The notes below the pieces were generated by a model. That model saw nothing but the letters and a program-made list of their open reading frames with translations, did no database searches and was not told where the DNA came from. DNA of 64,000 bases from contig NZ_KE384356.1 of the NCBI RefSeq assembly GCF_000425385.1, forward strand, positions 442,380 through 506,379, in the 5' to 3' direction. This document shows positions 51,658 to 60,917 of the stretch, one piece after another. The translations under genes and the position numbers were made by a program. Source of the stretch: Pseudoduganella violaceinigra DSM 15887. GTDB taxonomy: Bacteria > Pseudomonadota > Gammaproteobacteria > Burkholderiales > Burkholderiaceae_D. Position 1 is the first letter of the stretch. Each line of letters begins with the position of its first letter.

Positions 51658-51786
51658 TTCTCTGGAGATTGGCTGCAAAAACGCACTGCAATGGCGCGGG
51701 TATGTAGGCGAACGAGGGAGGAGCTGAGCTGGTGTGCGCTTGGGCTGGCGCCAACAAGGTGCGCACAGGGTGGAAACCGGCCAGAT

Positions 51787-51907
51787 ATGGCGGAAAGGTG
51801 GCTGAGAGCCGGTGGAGAGGCGGCAGAGAGGTGGCGGAGAGGTGGCGGAGAGGTGGCGGAGAGGTGGCGGAGAGGTGGCGGAGAGGTGGCGGAGAGGCCG
51901 CAGAGAA
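51787..51907. repeat. 11-bp minisatellite (11 units)
   Basis: Unit gtggcggagag. Six perfect copies in a row at 51831-51896 are flanked by variant copies (51787, 51798, 51809 and 51820 before; 51897 after), giving 11 units in 121 bp. The perfect core suggests recent slippage expansion. It lies in non-coding DNA about 170 bp upstream of the gltB start and 210 bp behind the sigma-54 promoter. Confidence 0.85.
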
Positions 51908-52074
51908 GCGGCACGACAGTATTTTTGCGAAAATACCTCCACTGTGTCCCTATTTAAAATTCTGAGCGACTATCCGGAAATTAATTTGACTCCGACCCTA
52001 ATTGTTTTTGTTGCGAGTTTTTGTGCATTGCACTACTCTGGATTTTCGTGAGTAAAATTTCAGCGGAGAAATGC

Positions 52075-55000
52075 ATGGAAGCGCAAGGTTTGTATAACCC
52101 AGCCAACGAACATGACGCCTGTGGCGTCGGCTTCGTCGCCCATATCAAAGGCAACAAGAGCCATTCGATCGTCGAACAGGGTCTGCTGATCCTGAAGAAC
52201 CTGGACCACAGGGGCGCGGTTGGCGCGGACAAACTGATGGGCGACGGCGCCGGCATCCTGATCCAGATTCCGGACCAGTTCTACCGCGACGAAATGGCCA
52301 AGCAAGGGGTTGAACTGCCGCCACCGGGCGAATACGGTGTCGGCATGGTCTTCCTGCCGAAGGAAAACGCTTCCCGTATCGCCTGCGAACAGGAAATCGA
52401 GCGCGCCGTGCGTATCGAAGGCCAGGTTGTGCTGGGCTGGCGCAATGTGCCGATCGATTCGGACATGCCGATGTCACCGCGCGTGCGTGAAAAAGAGCCG
52501 GTCATCCGCCAGATCTTCATCGGCCGCGGCCAGGACGTGATGGTGACCGACGCGCTGGAACGCAAGCTGTACGTGATCCGTAAATCGTCCGGCCACGCGA
52601 TCCAGGCGCTGAAACTCATCCACGGCAAGGAATTCTTCGTGCCGTCCATGTCGGCCCGTACCGTTGTGTACAAAGGCCTGCTGCTGGCCGACCAGGTGGG
52701 CGTGTACTACAAGGACCTGCAAGATCCCCGCTGCATCTCGGCGCTGGCGCTGGTGCACCAGCGCTTCTCGACCAACACCTTCCCCGAATGGCCGCTGGCC
52801 CACCCTTACCGCCTGATCGCGCACAACGGCGAGATCAACACCGTGAAGGGCAATTTCAACTGGATGCGCGCCCGCGAAGGCGTGATGAAGTCCGCCGTGC
52901 TGGGCGAAGACCTGCAGAAGCTGTTCCCGCTGATCTATGAAGGCCAGTCCGACACCGCCTGCTTCGACAATGCGCTGGAACTGCTGCTGATGGCGGGCTA
53001 TCCGCTGGCGCAGGCGATGATGATGATGATTCCGGAAGCGTGGGAAAACCACACGCTGATGGACGATAACCGCAAAGCTTTTTACGAATACTATGCGTCG
53101 ATGATGGAACCATGGGACGGCCCGGCCGCCATGGCCTTCACCGACGGCCGCTACATCGGCGGCACCCTGGACCGCAATGGCCTGCGCCCGGCCCGCTACA
53201 TCGTGACCGACGACGACCTGGTGGTGATGGCGTCCGAATCGGGTGTACTGCCGATTCCCGAATCGAAGATCATCCAGAAATGGCGCCTGCAGCCGGGCAA
53301 GATGTTCCTGATCGACCTGGAAGCCGGCCGTATCATCGACGATAAGGAATTGAAGGACACCTACGCCAACGCCAAGCCGTACAAGGCCTGGATCAACGCG
53401 GTGCGTATCAAGCTGGGCGAGCTGAAACTGAGCGAAAGCCAGACCGCCGGCAATGTGGCCAAATATGGCCCGGCCAGCGGCGAGAAGCAGAGCGCATCCC
53501 TGCTGGACCGCCAGCAGGTGTTCGGCTACACCCAGGAAGACATGCGCTTCATCCTGGCGCCGATGGCGACCGCCGGCGAAGAAGCCGTCGGCTCGATGGG
53601 CAATGACTCGCCGCTGGCCGTCACGTCCAACAAACTCAAGCCGCTGTATAACTACTTCAAGCAGCTGTTCGCCCAGGTGACCAACCCACCGATCGACCCG
53701 ATCCGCGAGGCGATGGTGATGTCGCTGGTGTCCTTCATCGGCCCGAAACCGAACCTGCTGGATACGAACAACGTCAACCCGCCGATGCGCCTTGAAGTGT
53801 CGCAGCCGGTGCTCAGCTTCGATGACATGGCGCGCCTGCGCACCATCAGCCAGCACACCGGCGGCAAGTTCAAATCTTATGAGCTGAGCATCTGCTATCC
53901 ACTGGCCTGGGGCAAGGAAGGCGTCGAAGCCTCGCTGGCGTCGCTGTGCGCGGAAGCGGTGGACGCGGTCAAGTCGGGCCACAACATCCTGATCGTTTCC
54001 GACCGCACCGTCGGCCCTGACCGCGTTGCGATCCCGGCCCTGCTGGCAACCTCCACCATCCACCTGCACCTGGTGAGCAAAGGCCTGCGTGCCTCGACCG
54101 GCCTGGTGGTGGAAACCGGCTCCGCCCGCGAAACCCACCACTTCGCCCTGCTGGCAGGCTATGGTGCGGAAGCCGTGCATCCTTACCTGGCGATGGAATC
54201 GCTGGCCGAACTGGCGCACTCGCTGCCGGGCGACCTGACGCCGGAAACCGCCATCTACAACTACACCAAGGCGGTCGGCAAAGGCTTAATGAAGGTGATG
54301 TCGAAGATGGGCATCTCCACCTACATGTCCTACTGCGGCGCGCAGATCTTCGAAGCGGTGGGCCTGAACCGCCAACTGGTCGACAAGTACTTCCGCGGCA
54401 CCCAGTCGAATGTGGAGGGCATCGGCCTGTTCGAAGTGGCCGAGGAAGGCCTGCGCCTGCACAAGCTGGCCTTCAGCAACGACCCGGTGCTGGCCGACCA
54501 GCTCGATGCCGGCGGCGAATACGCTTACCGCGTGCGCGGCGAAGACCACCTGTGGACGCCGGACGCCATCGCCAAGCTGCAGCATTCGACCCGTTCCAAC
54601 AACTACGCGACCTATAAAGAGTACGCCCAGCTGATCAACGACCAGAGCAAGCGTCACCTGACGCTGCGCGGCCTGTTCGAATTCAGGATCGATCCATCCA
54701 AGGCCATTCCGCTGGACGAAGTGGAGCCGGCCAAGGAAATCGTCAAGCGCTTTGCCACCGGCGCCATGTCGCTCGGTTCCATCTCGACCGAGGCGCACGC
54801 CACCCTGGCCTTGGCGATGAACCGCATCGGCGGCAAGTCCAACACCGGCGAAGGCGGCGAAGACCCGCGCCGTTACGCCAACGAGCTGAAAGGCATTCCG
54901 ATCAAGGTCGGCGAAACCCTGGCCTCTGTGCTGGGCAAGGAGCAGGTGGAATCGGACATCCCGCTGCAGGAAGGCGACTCGCTGCGTTCGCGCATCAAGC

Positions 55001-56796
55001 AGGTGGCATCGGGCCGCTTCGGCGTCACCGCGGAGTACCTGAATTCCGCCGACCAGATCCAGATCAAGATGGCGCAGGGCGCGAAGCCGGGCGAAGGCGG
55101 CCAGCTGCCGGGCCACAAGGTGTCGGAATACATTGCCCGGCTGCGCTTCTCGGTGCCGGGCGTGGGCCTGATTTCGCCGCCGCCGCACCACGATATCTAT
55201 TCGATCGAAGACCTGGCGCAGCTGATCCACGACCTGAAGAACGCCAATCCGCGCGCGTCGATCTCGGTCAAGCTGGTGTCGGAAGTCGGTATCGGCACCG
55301 TTGCCGCTGGCGTATCCAAGGCCAAGGCCGACCACATCGTGGTGGCCGGCCATGACGGCGGCACCGGCGCCTCGCCGCTGTCCTCCGTCAAGCATGCCGG
55401 CACCCCGTGGGAACTGGGCCTGTCGGAAACCCAGCAAACCCTGGTGCTGAACGGTCTGCGCAGCCGCGTGCGGGTCCAGGCCGACGGCCAGATGCGCACC
55501 GGCCGCGACGTCGTGATCGCCGCCCTGCTGGGCGCCGACGAAGTGGGCTTCGCCACCGCACCGCTGGTGGTGGAAGGCTGCATCATGATGCGCAAATGCC
55601 ACCTGAACACCTGCCCGGTCGGCGTTGCGACCCAGGATCCTGAACTGCGCAAGAAGTTCCAGGGCAAGCCTGAGCATGTGGTGAACTATTTCTTCTTCGT
55701 CGCCGAAGAAGCGCGCCAGTTGATGGCGCAACTGGGCATCCGCAGCTTCGAAGAGCTGATCGGCCGCGCCGACCTGCTGGACAAGTCGAAAGCGATCACC
55801 CACTGGAAGGCCAAGGGCCTGGACTTCACGAATGTGTTCCACCAGCCGAAGGTGAGCGACGGCATGTCGATCTTCCACAGCGAAGAGCAGGACCACGGCC
55901 TGGACAAGGCGCTCGACCTGAAGCTGATCGCACAAGCCAAGCCGGCGCTGGAAAAAGGCGAGCGCGTGTCCTTCATCTCGCCGGTGAAGAACGTCAACCG
56001 CACCGTCGGCACCATGCTGTCGGGCGAAGTGGCCAAGAAGTACGGCCACGCCGGCCTGCCGGACGACACCATCCACATCCAGCTGCAAGGCACCGCCGGC
56101 CAGTCGGCGGCGGCGTTCCTGGCGGCCGGCATCACGCTGGACCTGGTGGGCGAAGGCAACGACTATGTGGGCAAGGGCCTGTCGGGCGGCCGCATCATCG
56201 TGCGCCCGAATACCGAGTTCCGCGGCTGGGCGGTGAATAACATCATTGTCGGCAACACCGTCATGTACGGCGCCGTATCGGGCGAAGCGTTCTTCAACGG
56301 CGTGGCCGGCGAGCGTTTCGCGGTGCGCAACTCCGGCGCCACGGCGATCGTGGAAGGCCTGGGCGACCACGGCTGCGAATACATGACCGGCGGCACCGTC
56401 GTGGTGCTGGGCGCCACCGGGCGCAATTTCGCCGCCGGCATGTCGGGCGGCATCGCCTACGTGTACGACCCGGATGGCGAATTCCACAGCAAGTGCAATA
56501 TGTCCATGGTGAGCCTGGAAGAAGTCAGGGCGGCTGCCGACCAGCAGGTCGACAAGGCCACCTGGCACAGCCAGCATCGCGACGGCGAACCGGAAGCCGA
56601 TGAAACCATCCTCAAGCGCTTGATTGAGCGCCACTTCAAACACACCGGCAGCACGCGCGCGCGCCTGTTGCTCGACAACTGGAACGAAAGCCGTGCCAAG
56701 TTCGTCAAAGTGTTCCCGAGCGAGTACAAACGCGCCCTGGTGGAAATGGCAGACAACGCCGCGATCGAAGCGGAAACTCAAGCAATCGCAGCGTAA
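52075..56796 (+). CDS. gltB: Glutamate synthase [NADPH] large chain
   Basis: 1573 aa from the ATG at 52075, preceded by GGAG 6 nt upstream; an earlier TTG-initiated frame is rejected. The Ntn-type glutaminase domain starts at C16 ([12 protein letters not shown]), which becomes the N-terminal nucleophile after removal of the short propeptide. The central and FMN-binding domains contain [20 protein letters not shown] and the [3Fe-4S] cysteines in [12 protein letters not shown]; the GXGXG beta-helix domain is at the C-terminus. The enzyme makes two glutamates from glutamine and 2-oxoglutarate. gltD follows by 15 nt. Confidence 0.97.
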   Translation: MEAQGLYNPANEHDACGVGFVAHIKGNKSHSIVEQGLLILKNLDHRGAVGADKLMGDGAGILIQIPDQFYRDEMAKQGVELPPPGEYGVGMVFLPKENASRIACEQEIERAVRIEGQVVLGWRNVPIDSDMPMSPRVREKEPVIRQIFIGRGQDVMVTDALERKLYVIRKSSGHAIQALKLIHGKEFFVPSMSARTVVYKGLLLADQVGVYYKDLQDPRCISALALVHQRFSTNTFPEWPLAHPYRLIAHNGEINTVKGNFNWMRAREGVMKSAVLGEDLQKLFPLIYEGQSDTACFDNALELLLMAGYPLAQAMMMMIPEAWENHTLMDDNRKAFYEYYASMMEPWDGPAAMAFTDGRYIGGTLDRNGLRPARYIVTDDDLVVMASESGVLPIPESKIIQKWRLQPGKMFLIDLEAGRIIDDKELKDTYANAKPYKAWINAVRIKLGELKLSESQTAGNVAKYGPASGEKQSASLLDRQQVFGYTQEDMRFILAPMATAGEEAVGSMGNDSPLAVTSNKLKPLYNYFKQLFAQVTNPPIDPIREAMVMSLVSFIGPKPNLLDTNNVNPPMRLEVSQPVLSFDDMARLRTISQHTGGKFKSYELSICYPLAWGKEGVEASLASLCAEAVDAVKSGHNILIVSDRTVGPDRVAIPALLATSTIHLHLVSKGLRASTGLVVETGSARETHHFALLAGYGAEAVHPYLAMESLAELAHSLPGDLTPETAIYNYTKAVGKGLMKVMSKMGISTYMSYCGAQIFEAVGLNRQLVDKYFRGTQSNVEGIGLFEVAEEGLRLHKLAFSNDPVLADQLDAGGEYAYRVRGEDHLWTPDAIAKLQHSTRSNNYATYKEYAQLINDQSKRHLTLRGLFEFRIDPSKAIPLDEVEPAKEIVKRFATGAMSLGSISTEAHATLALAMNRIGGKSNTGEGGEDPRRYANELKGIPIKVGETLASVLGKEQVESDIPLQEGDSLRSRIKQVASGRFGVTAEYLNSADQIQIKMAQGAKPGEGGQLPGHKVSEYIARLRFSVPGVGLISPPPHHDIYSIEDLAQLIHDLKNANPRASISVKLVSEVGIGTVAAGVSKAKADHIVVAGHDGGTGASPLSSVKHAGTPWELGLSETQQTLVLNGLRSRVRVQADGQMRTGRDVVIAALLGADEVGFATAPLVVEGCIMMRKCHLNTCPVGVATQDPELRKKFQGKPEHVVNYFFFVAEEARQLMAQLGIRSFEELIGRADLLDKSKAITHWKAKGLDFTNVFHQPKVSDGMSIFHSEEQDHGLDKALDLKLIAQAKPALEKGERVSFISPVKNVNRTVGTMLSGEVAKKYGHAGLPDDTIHIQLQGTAGQSAAAFLAAGITLDLVGEGNDYVGKGLSGGRIIVRPNTEFRGWAVNNIIVGNTVMYGAVSGEAFFNGVAGERFAVRNSGATAIVEGLGDHGCEYMTGGTVVVLGATGRNFAAGMSGGIAYVYDPDGEFHSKCNMSMVSLEEVRAAADQQVDKATWHSQHRDGEPEADETILKRLIERHFKHTGSTRARLLLDNWNESRAKFVKVFPSEYKRALVEMADNAAIEAETQAIAA

Positions 56797-56811
56797 GAGA
56801 GGATCAGTAAA

Positions 56812-58275
56812 ATGGGTAAGATCACCGGTTTCATGGAATTCCAGCGCCAGGAAGAAAGCTATCTGGCTCCCGAGGCACGCCTCAAGAACTACAAAGAATT
56901 CGTCATCCACCTGAGCCACGACCAGGCCAAGGTGCAGGGCGCGCGCTGCATGGATTGCGGCATCCCGTTCTGCAATTCGGGCTGCCCGGTCAACAACATC
57001 ATCCCGGACTGGAATGACCTGGTGTACCGCGGCCACTACCGCGAAGCGTTGAACACGCTGCATTCGACCAACAACTTCCCCGAGTTCACGGGCCGCATTT
57101 GCCCGGCGCCTTGCGAGAGCGCCTGTACCCTGGGCATCAACGAGCTGCCGGTCGGGATCAAATCGATTGAGCACAAGATCATCGACGAAGGCTGGGAGCA
57201 CGGCTGGGTGGTACCGCAGATTGCCGACGTCAAGACCGGCAAAAAAGTCGCGGTCGTCGGCTCCGGCCCGGCCGGACTGGCGGCGGCGCAGCAGCTGGCC
57301 CGCGTGGGCCACGATGTGACCGTGTTCGAAAAGGCCGACCGCATCGGCGGCCTGCTGCGCTACGGCATCCCTGACTTCAAGATGGAGAAGTACCACATCG
57401 ACCGCCGCGTCGAGCAGATGGAAGCGGAAGGCGTGAAGTTCCGCACCTCGGTCCTGATCGGCAAGGACTTCCCTGCCACCGTCGCCAACAGCGCCAAGGA
57501 AACCATCTTCCCGGAAGACCTGGAACAGGATTTCGACGCGGTCGTGATGGCCGGCGGTGCGGAAGCGCCGCGCGACCTGCCGGTGCCGGGCCGTGAGCTG
57601 AAAGGCGTCCACTTCGCGATGGACTTCCTGCCGCAGCAGAACAAGGTCAACGCCGGCGACAAGATCAAGGACCAGATCAAGGCCAACGGCAAGCACGTGG
57701 TCGTGATCGGTGGCGGCGACACCGGTTCCGACTGCGTCGGCACCTCCAACCGCCACGGCGCCGCAAGCGTCACCCAGTTCGAGCTGATGCCGATGCCGCC
57801 GGAACAGGAAAACAAGCCGCTGGTCTGGCCTTACTGGCCGACCAAGCTGCGCACCTCTTCTTCGCACGAAGAGGGCTGCGAGCGGGATTGGGCCGTCGCC
57901 ACCAAGCGCTTCGAGGGCAAGAACGGCAAGGTGGAAAAGCTGATTGCTTGCCGCGTCGAATGGAAGGACGGCAAGATGAGCGAAGTGCCGAACTCGGAAT
58001 TCGAAATGAAGGCCGACCTGGTGCTGTTGGCCATGGGCTTCGTTTCGCCGGTCCAGCAGGTGCTGGATGCATTCGGCGTTGACAAGGACGCGCGCGGCAA
58101 CGCCCGCGCCGCGACTGAAGGCGACAGCAGCTACAAGACCAGCAAACCCGGCGTATTCGCAGCCGGCGACATGCGCCGCGGCCAGTCGCTGGTGGTGTGG
58201 GCGATCCGCGAAGGCCGCCAGTGCGCGCGCGCGGTGGACGAGTACCTGATGGGCAGCTCGGTGCTGCCGCGCTGA
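56812..58275 (+). CDS. gltD: Glutamate synthase [NADPH] small chain
   Basis: 487 aa. Two N-terminal cysteine clusters that hold [4Fe-4S] centres are visible: [17 protein letters not shown] and [12 protein letters not shown]. The FAD loop [21 protein letters not shown] is near residue 150, and the NADPH loop [15 protein letters not shown] near residue 300. It feeds electrons from NADPH to GltB. The arrangement gltB-gltD with GAGAGGA before the ATG is standard. Confidence 0.97.
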   Translation: MGKITGFMEFQRQEESYLAPEARLKNYKEFVIHLSHDQAKVQGARCMDCGIPFCNSGCPVNNIIPDWNDLVYRGHYREALNTLHSTNNFPEFTGRICPAPCESACTLGINELPVGIKSIEHKIIDEGWEHGWVVPQIADVKTGKKVAVVGSGPAGLAAAQQLARVGHDVTVFEKADRIGGLLRYGIPDFKMEKYHIDRRVEQMEAEGVKFRTSVLIGKDFPATVANSAKETIFPEDLEQDFDAVVMAGGAEAPRDLPVPGRELKGVHFAMDFLPQQNKVNAGDKIKDQIKANGKHVVVIGGGDTGSDCVGTSNRHGAASVTQFELMPMPPEQENKPLVWPYWPTKLRTSSSHEEGCERDWAVATKRFEGKNGKVEKLIACRVEWKDGKMSEVPNSEFEMKADLVLLAMGFVSPVQQVLDAFGVDKDARGNARAATEGDSSYKTSKPGVFAAGDMRRGQSLVVWAIREGRQCARAVDEYLMGSSVLPR

Positions 58276-58286
58276 TGCGGCATCCG

Positions 58287-58314
58287 GTCAAGCGCTTCAT
58301 GCGGGGCGCTTGAC
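58287..58314. terminator. Hairpin between gltD and the convergent gene
   Basis: 9-bp stem gtcaagcgc / gcgcttgac with a 10-nt loop, 11 nt after the gltD stop. There is no T-tract, but it lies between convergent genes and probably ends transcription from gltBD. Confidence 0.45.
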
Positions 58315-58324
58315 GGCTCCCGGT

Positions 58325-59407
58325 TCAGCCTTGGCGGCGGCGCTGTAGCTCGAATGTAAAGAGGGCGCCTGCCAGTTGGACGAGCAACTCCAGGTACTCG
58401 TTGCCGCGTTCTGCGGGCGGTTCACATTCGAAATGCAACTCCCCAGTGCCGCGGGCGACGGGCTTGTCCAGCAAGCATTTTTCCCAGCGGGGTTTAGGCT
58501 GCTGCCTGGATCCCTTTTCCGGGTGCTGCATCAGCCGGACCTTGATGATGACCTGGTGCGTCGATTCAAGCGGATCTGCGCGCTGCCCGATGGCCGGACG
58601 GAACAGAAGGCGCCCGCGCAGCGGAGCCGTGCCTGAGATTTCCAGCACTGGCCGGCCCGCCAGCCAGCGGCGCCGCAATTCCTGGCAAGTGAAGTAGATC
58701 AATCCCAGGCCGGAGACTGGGAACAGCAAGCCAATGATGGCCAATGAGGCGCCGTTTGCCTGCAGGTGCTGCCAGGTCAGGATGCCGAAAGGCCAGCTGA
58801 AGATGTTCCAGCACAGCGTGAGCAGGAAAAGTATCAAGTAGCCTTTCGCGCCGTTGATACGGACAGGTCCGCCCTGCTTGAGCCTATCCGCCAGGGGCTT
58901 GCTGCGTCCCGGCCGCCAAATGTGGATGATTGCGGCCAGAGCTCCAAATCCTACTGCGGGAAAAAGAATGGCCAATGGCAGTTGCCAGAGCGCGGAGTCC
59001 CAGCATAGCGTGCGGTCATAAACGGCCTGCTCAGGATGGTCCGGGTCCAACCAGATATCGACGGGGAGCTGCCGCTGCCGTGCATCTTCCAGGCGATGGC
59101 GCAACTGATCCTGGAAGCCGCCCGGAAGTTCCGGCGAGTCGTAATAGCTGGCCCGTCCGCCGGTGAACTGGCGGCCGTTAACGGTGTACTGAAAGCTCGC
59201 CTTGGTCCAATAGCTTGGACCTCCTTTTCTGGCGACACGTTTGACCAGCTCCAGCGTTGCGATCTGCGCCGGGACCGCCACATAGGCGCGGGAATTCCAC
59301 CAGTTCCGGCCTTGCTCAAAGAGCGGATTGAGGCCGGCAAAGAAGCCGATCAGCGGAAAGATGATCGCGAACACCAGCGCGATCAGCGTTAAGGGAATTC
59401 TATTCAT
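58325..59407 (-). CDS. DUF3592-type membrane protein
   Basis: 360 aa. Membrane helices are near residues 7-27, about 145-165 and two around 200-245. A DUF3592-like extracytoplasmic domain lies between the first two ([46 protein letters not shown]). The C-terminal ~130 residues are a soluble domain ending in ELQRRRQG. Function unknown. It lies downstream of another small minus-strand gene with a 30-nt gap. Confidence 0.75.
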   Translation of the reverse strand: MNRIPLTLIALVFAIIFPLIGFFAGLNPLFEQGRNWWNSRAYVAVPAQIATLELVKRVARKGGPSYWTKASFQYTVNGRQFTGGRASYYDSPELPGGFQDQLRHRLEDARQRQLPVDIWLDPDHPEQAVYDRTLCWDSALWQLPLAILFPAVGFGALAAIIHIWRPGRSKPLADRLKQGGPVRINGAKGYLILFLLTLCWNIFSWPFGILTWQHLQANGASLAIIGLLFPVSGLGLIYFTCQELRRRWLAGRPVLEISGTAPLRGRLLFRPAIGQRADPLESTHQVIIKVRLMQHPEKGSRQQPKPRWEKCLLDKPVARGTGELHFECEPPAERGNEYLELLVQLAGALFTFELQRRRQG

Positions 59408-59437
59408 TGAATTGGGGCCGATAGCATGGCGAGAAAG

Positions 59438-59764
59438 TCAACGAGCCCCCGCCTCGCTGCCGAAGTGAAGCATGTGCTCGACATGCACCTTGATTTCGCC
59501 GTTCAGACCAGCAAGCTCCTTGCGCAACTCGCGCGCCGACTCGTCGCCAATGCCCTCGACGGTAATACAGTGTTCATAGAATCCGCCGCGGCGCGAGATC
59601 ACCCATTTTTCGACACGCGCTTTGGAACGTTTCAAGGTCGATTCCAATTGCCCGGCAATCGGCTCATTGGCGCCTAGCGAGAGGTGGAATGTGTGCGTCA
59701 TGCGGAACTGATCGCGCCATGCGCTGATGTCGTGGGACGGGGAGCAGGAACTTTGAGTTTGCAT
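59438..59764 (-). CDS. Small hypothetical protein, possible ACT-like fold
   Basis: 108 aa; TGGAG 6-7 nt before the ATG at 59764 supports this start. The core (from about residue 22) alternates strand-helix-strand-strand-helix-strand by eye: MTHTFHLSLGANEPIAGQLE, EKWVISRRGGFYEHCITVEG and GEIKVHVEHMLHFG. This resembles the small ferredoxin-like or ACT fold, but no family is recognised. It probably shares a transcript with the DUF3592 gene downstream. No function is proposed. Confidence 0.6.
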   Translation of the reverse strand: MQTQSSCSPSHDISAWRDQFRMTHTFHLSLGANEPIAGQLESTLKRSKARVEKWVISRRGGFYEHCITVEGIGDESARELRKELAGLNGEIKVHVEHMLHFGSEAGAR

Positions 59765-59931
59765 GGTTTCTCCAGAAAGCTTGGCTCGATTCGGAGCAAA
59801 CCATGTGCGCCCGCTTCGTTGCCGTTAATAGGCCGCATCGCCGTGATGGCTTCCACCTTGCCCGGGAGAGGCAGGTTGGCGTCGGATAAACCGACTCTTG
59901 ATGCTAATTGGTTGATAACAGAATCTGTGTG

Positions 59932-59971
59932 AAAAATCCGTTATACAGAACCGTACGTTCAATATAACGGA
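59932..59971 (-). terminator. Intrinsic terminator of the TonB-receptor operon
   Basis: Perfect 9-bp arms tccgttata (59937-59945) and tataacgga (59963-59971), with an inner gaac/gttc pair in the 17-nt loop. On the minus strand the stem is followed by five T. It lies 24 nt after the stop of the gene at 59995, where the operon should end. The rest of the 59765-59994 gap shows nothing else. Confidence 0.7.
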
Positions 59972-59994
59972 ATTCATCCGAAGCTGCAACTGCC

Positions 59995-60903
59995 TCAAAA
60001 GGACGGGTCCCGCCCTGTTTTCATGCGCAGGTCATGGAATTTTTTTGCGACCAGCTTCGCTGCTTCCAGTTCGGCGGCTTTTTCTGCCGGGCTGAAGCCT
60101 TCGGCAAGCGCGACCATCTGCTCGCTACCTTCTGCAAACAATTTGGGGAATTCGGCGTTGGGCCCCTGGATTTCACGCTGAACGATTCCCAATGCAATAC
60201 TGTAGCGATAAGTGAGGCGCAAATTCCGTTCAAAGAGATCCGAACCGGACCGGTTTTCCCTCATCACGTAAGTGAGGGCGTCCAGGTCGTTTCCATACTC
60301 TGCCGCTGAAATCAATTGAGCCTTTGCCAATTCTTTCCACTCCTGGATCAGGGGATCATTTGGGCGCGTCTTGAGGGCGGACGGATCGCCAAACGGCCCT
60401 CGCAGGGCAAATATAATGGCAGAGCCCTTGATCCCGGCCTTTGCCGCAATGGCAAGGTAGTCCAGCCGCGAGCGCCAGTCCCGCTCGTCTATGCCCTGGC
60501 ATCGTTTGATATCTTGTTGTTTCTCTTCCTCGGTCAAGGGCCGATAGCCGGCGAATGCCCCGTGGCCCAGGGTTTCCCTGGATTTCTTTTCGTCGCGAAC
60601 CAGCCTTTCCGCATTGCTGCTTTCACAGCCTGCCAGGAAAAGATACGCAGTAAACAGCTTTGCTGGCTCGCGGGTCTCCACGAGATCATGGATTTGCCGG
60701 CCTAAATTCCTTCCCGCAGGCACGTCTGCCGATGGGAGCTGGGTGGTCTGAGGTGGCGGAGAGGGTTCAGCTTTTCTTGGCGCCACCGCCAACGCATCGC
60801 TTTTTCCCTGCACCTTGTCTCCGCCATTTTCCATCCAGACTGTCAGGGCGGCGATGACCGCCGCAACAGATGCCAGACCTACTCCCCGCTTCCAGAGCCG
60901 CAT
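59995..60903 (-). CDS. Hypothetical membrane-anchored protein
   Basis: 302 aa from the ATG at 60903; a TTG at 60921 that overlaps the receptor stop is also in frame. One N-terminal hydrophobic helix (about residues 8-24) is followed by a Pro/Ser-rich linker (about 45-60) and a mostly helical domain. Cysteines occur at about residues 93 and 135 (FLAGCESSN, IKRCQGIDE) and could pair outside the cytoplasm. I do not recognise a family. It lies directly behind the TonB receptor, so it may be co-transcribed. Confidence 0.65.
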   Translation of the reverse strand: MRLWKRGVGLASVAAVIAALTVWMENGGDKVQGKSDALAVAPRKAEPSPPPQTTQLPSADVPAGRNLGRQIHDLVETREPAKLFTAYLFLAGCESSNAERLVRDEKKSRETLGHGAFAGYRPLTEEEKQQDIKRCQGIDERDWRSRLDYLAIAAKAGIKGSAIIFALRGPFGDPSALKTRPNDPLIQEWKELAKAQLISAAEYGNDLDALTYVMRENRSGSDLFERNLRLTYRYSIALGIVQREIQGPNAEFPKLFAEGSEQMVALAEGFSPAEKAAELEAAKLVAKKFHDLRMKTGRDPSF

Positions 60904-60917
60904 TCTCGCTATGCCAC

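Larger units (their letters stand above)
51497..52074. other. Intergenic region between the PEP-CTERM operon and gltB
   Basis: 578 bp without a credible gene. It holds the sigma-54-type promoter (51562-51578), the activator-like motif (51639-51657) and an 11-bp tandem repeat (51787-51907). Frames that are open across the repeat encode only an 11-residue periodic peptide on either strand. The last 110 bp before gltB are AT-rich and hold its ribosome site; a clear sigma-70 promoter was not found. Confidence 0.6.

Noticed and set aside
51787-51907. Possible CRISPR array.
   Set aside because: The unit is 11 bp with no spacers and no cas gene nearby; it is a plain tandem repeat.
51544-51965. Open frames on both strands across the 11-bp repeat.
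   Set aside because: They encode only 11-residue periodic peptides produced by the repeat, with no start site support.
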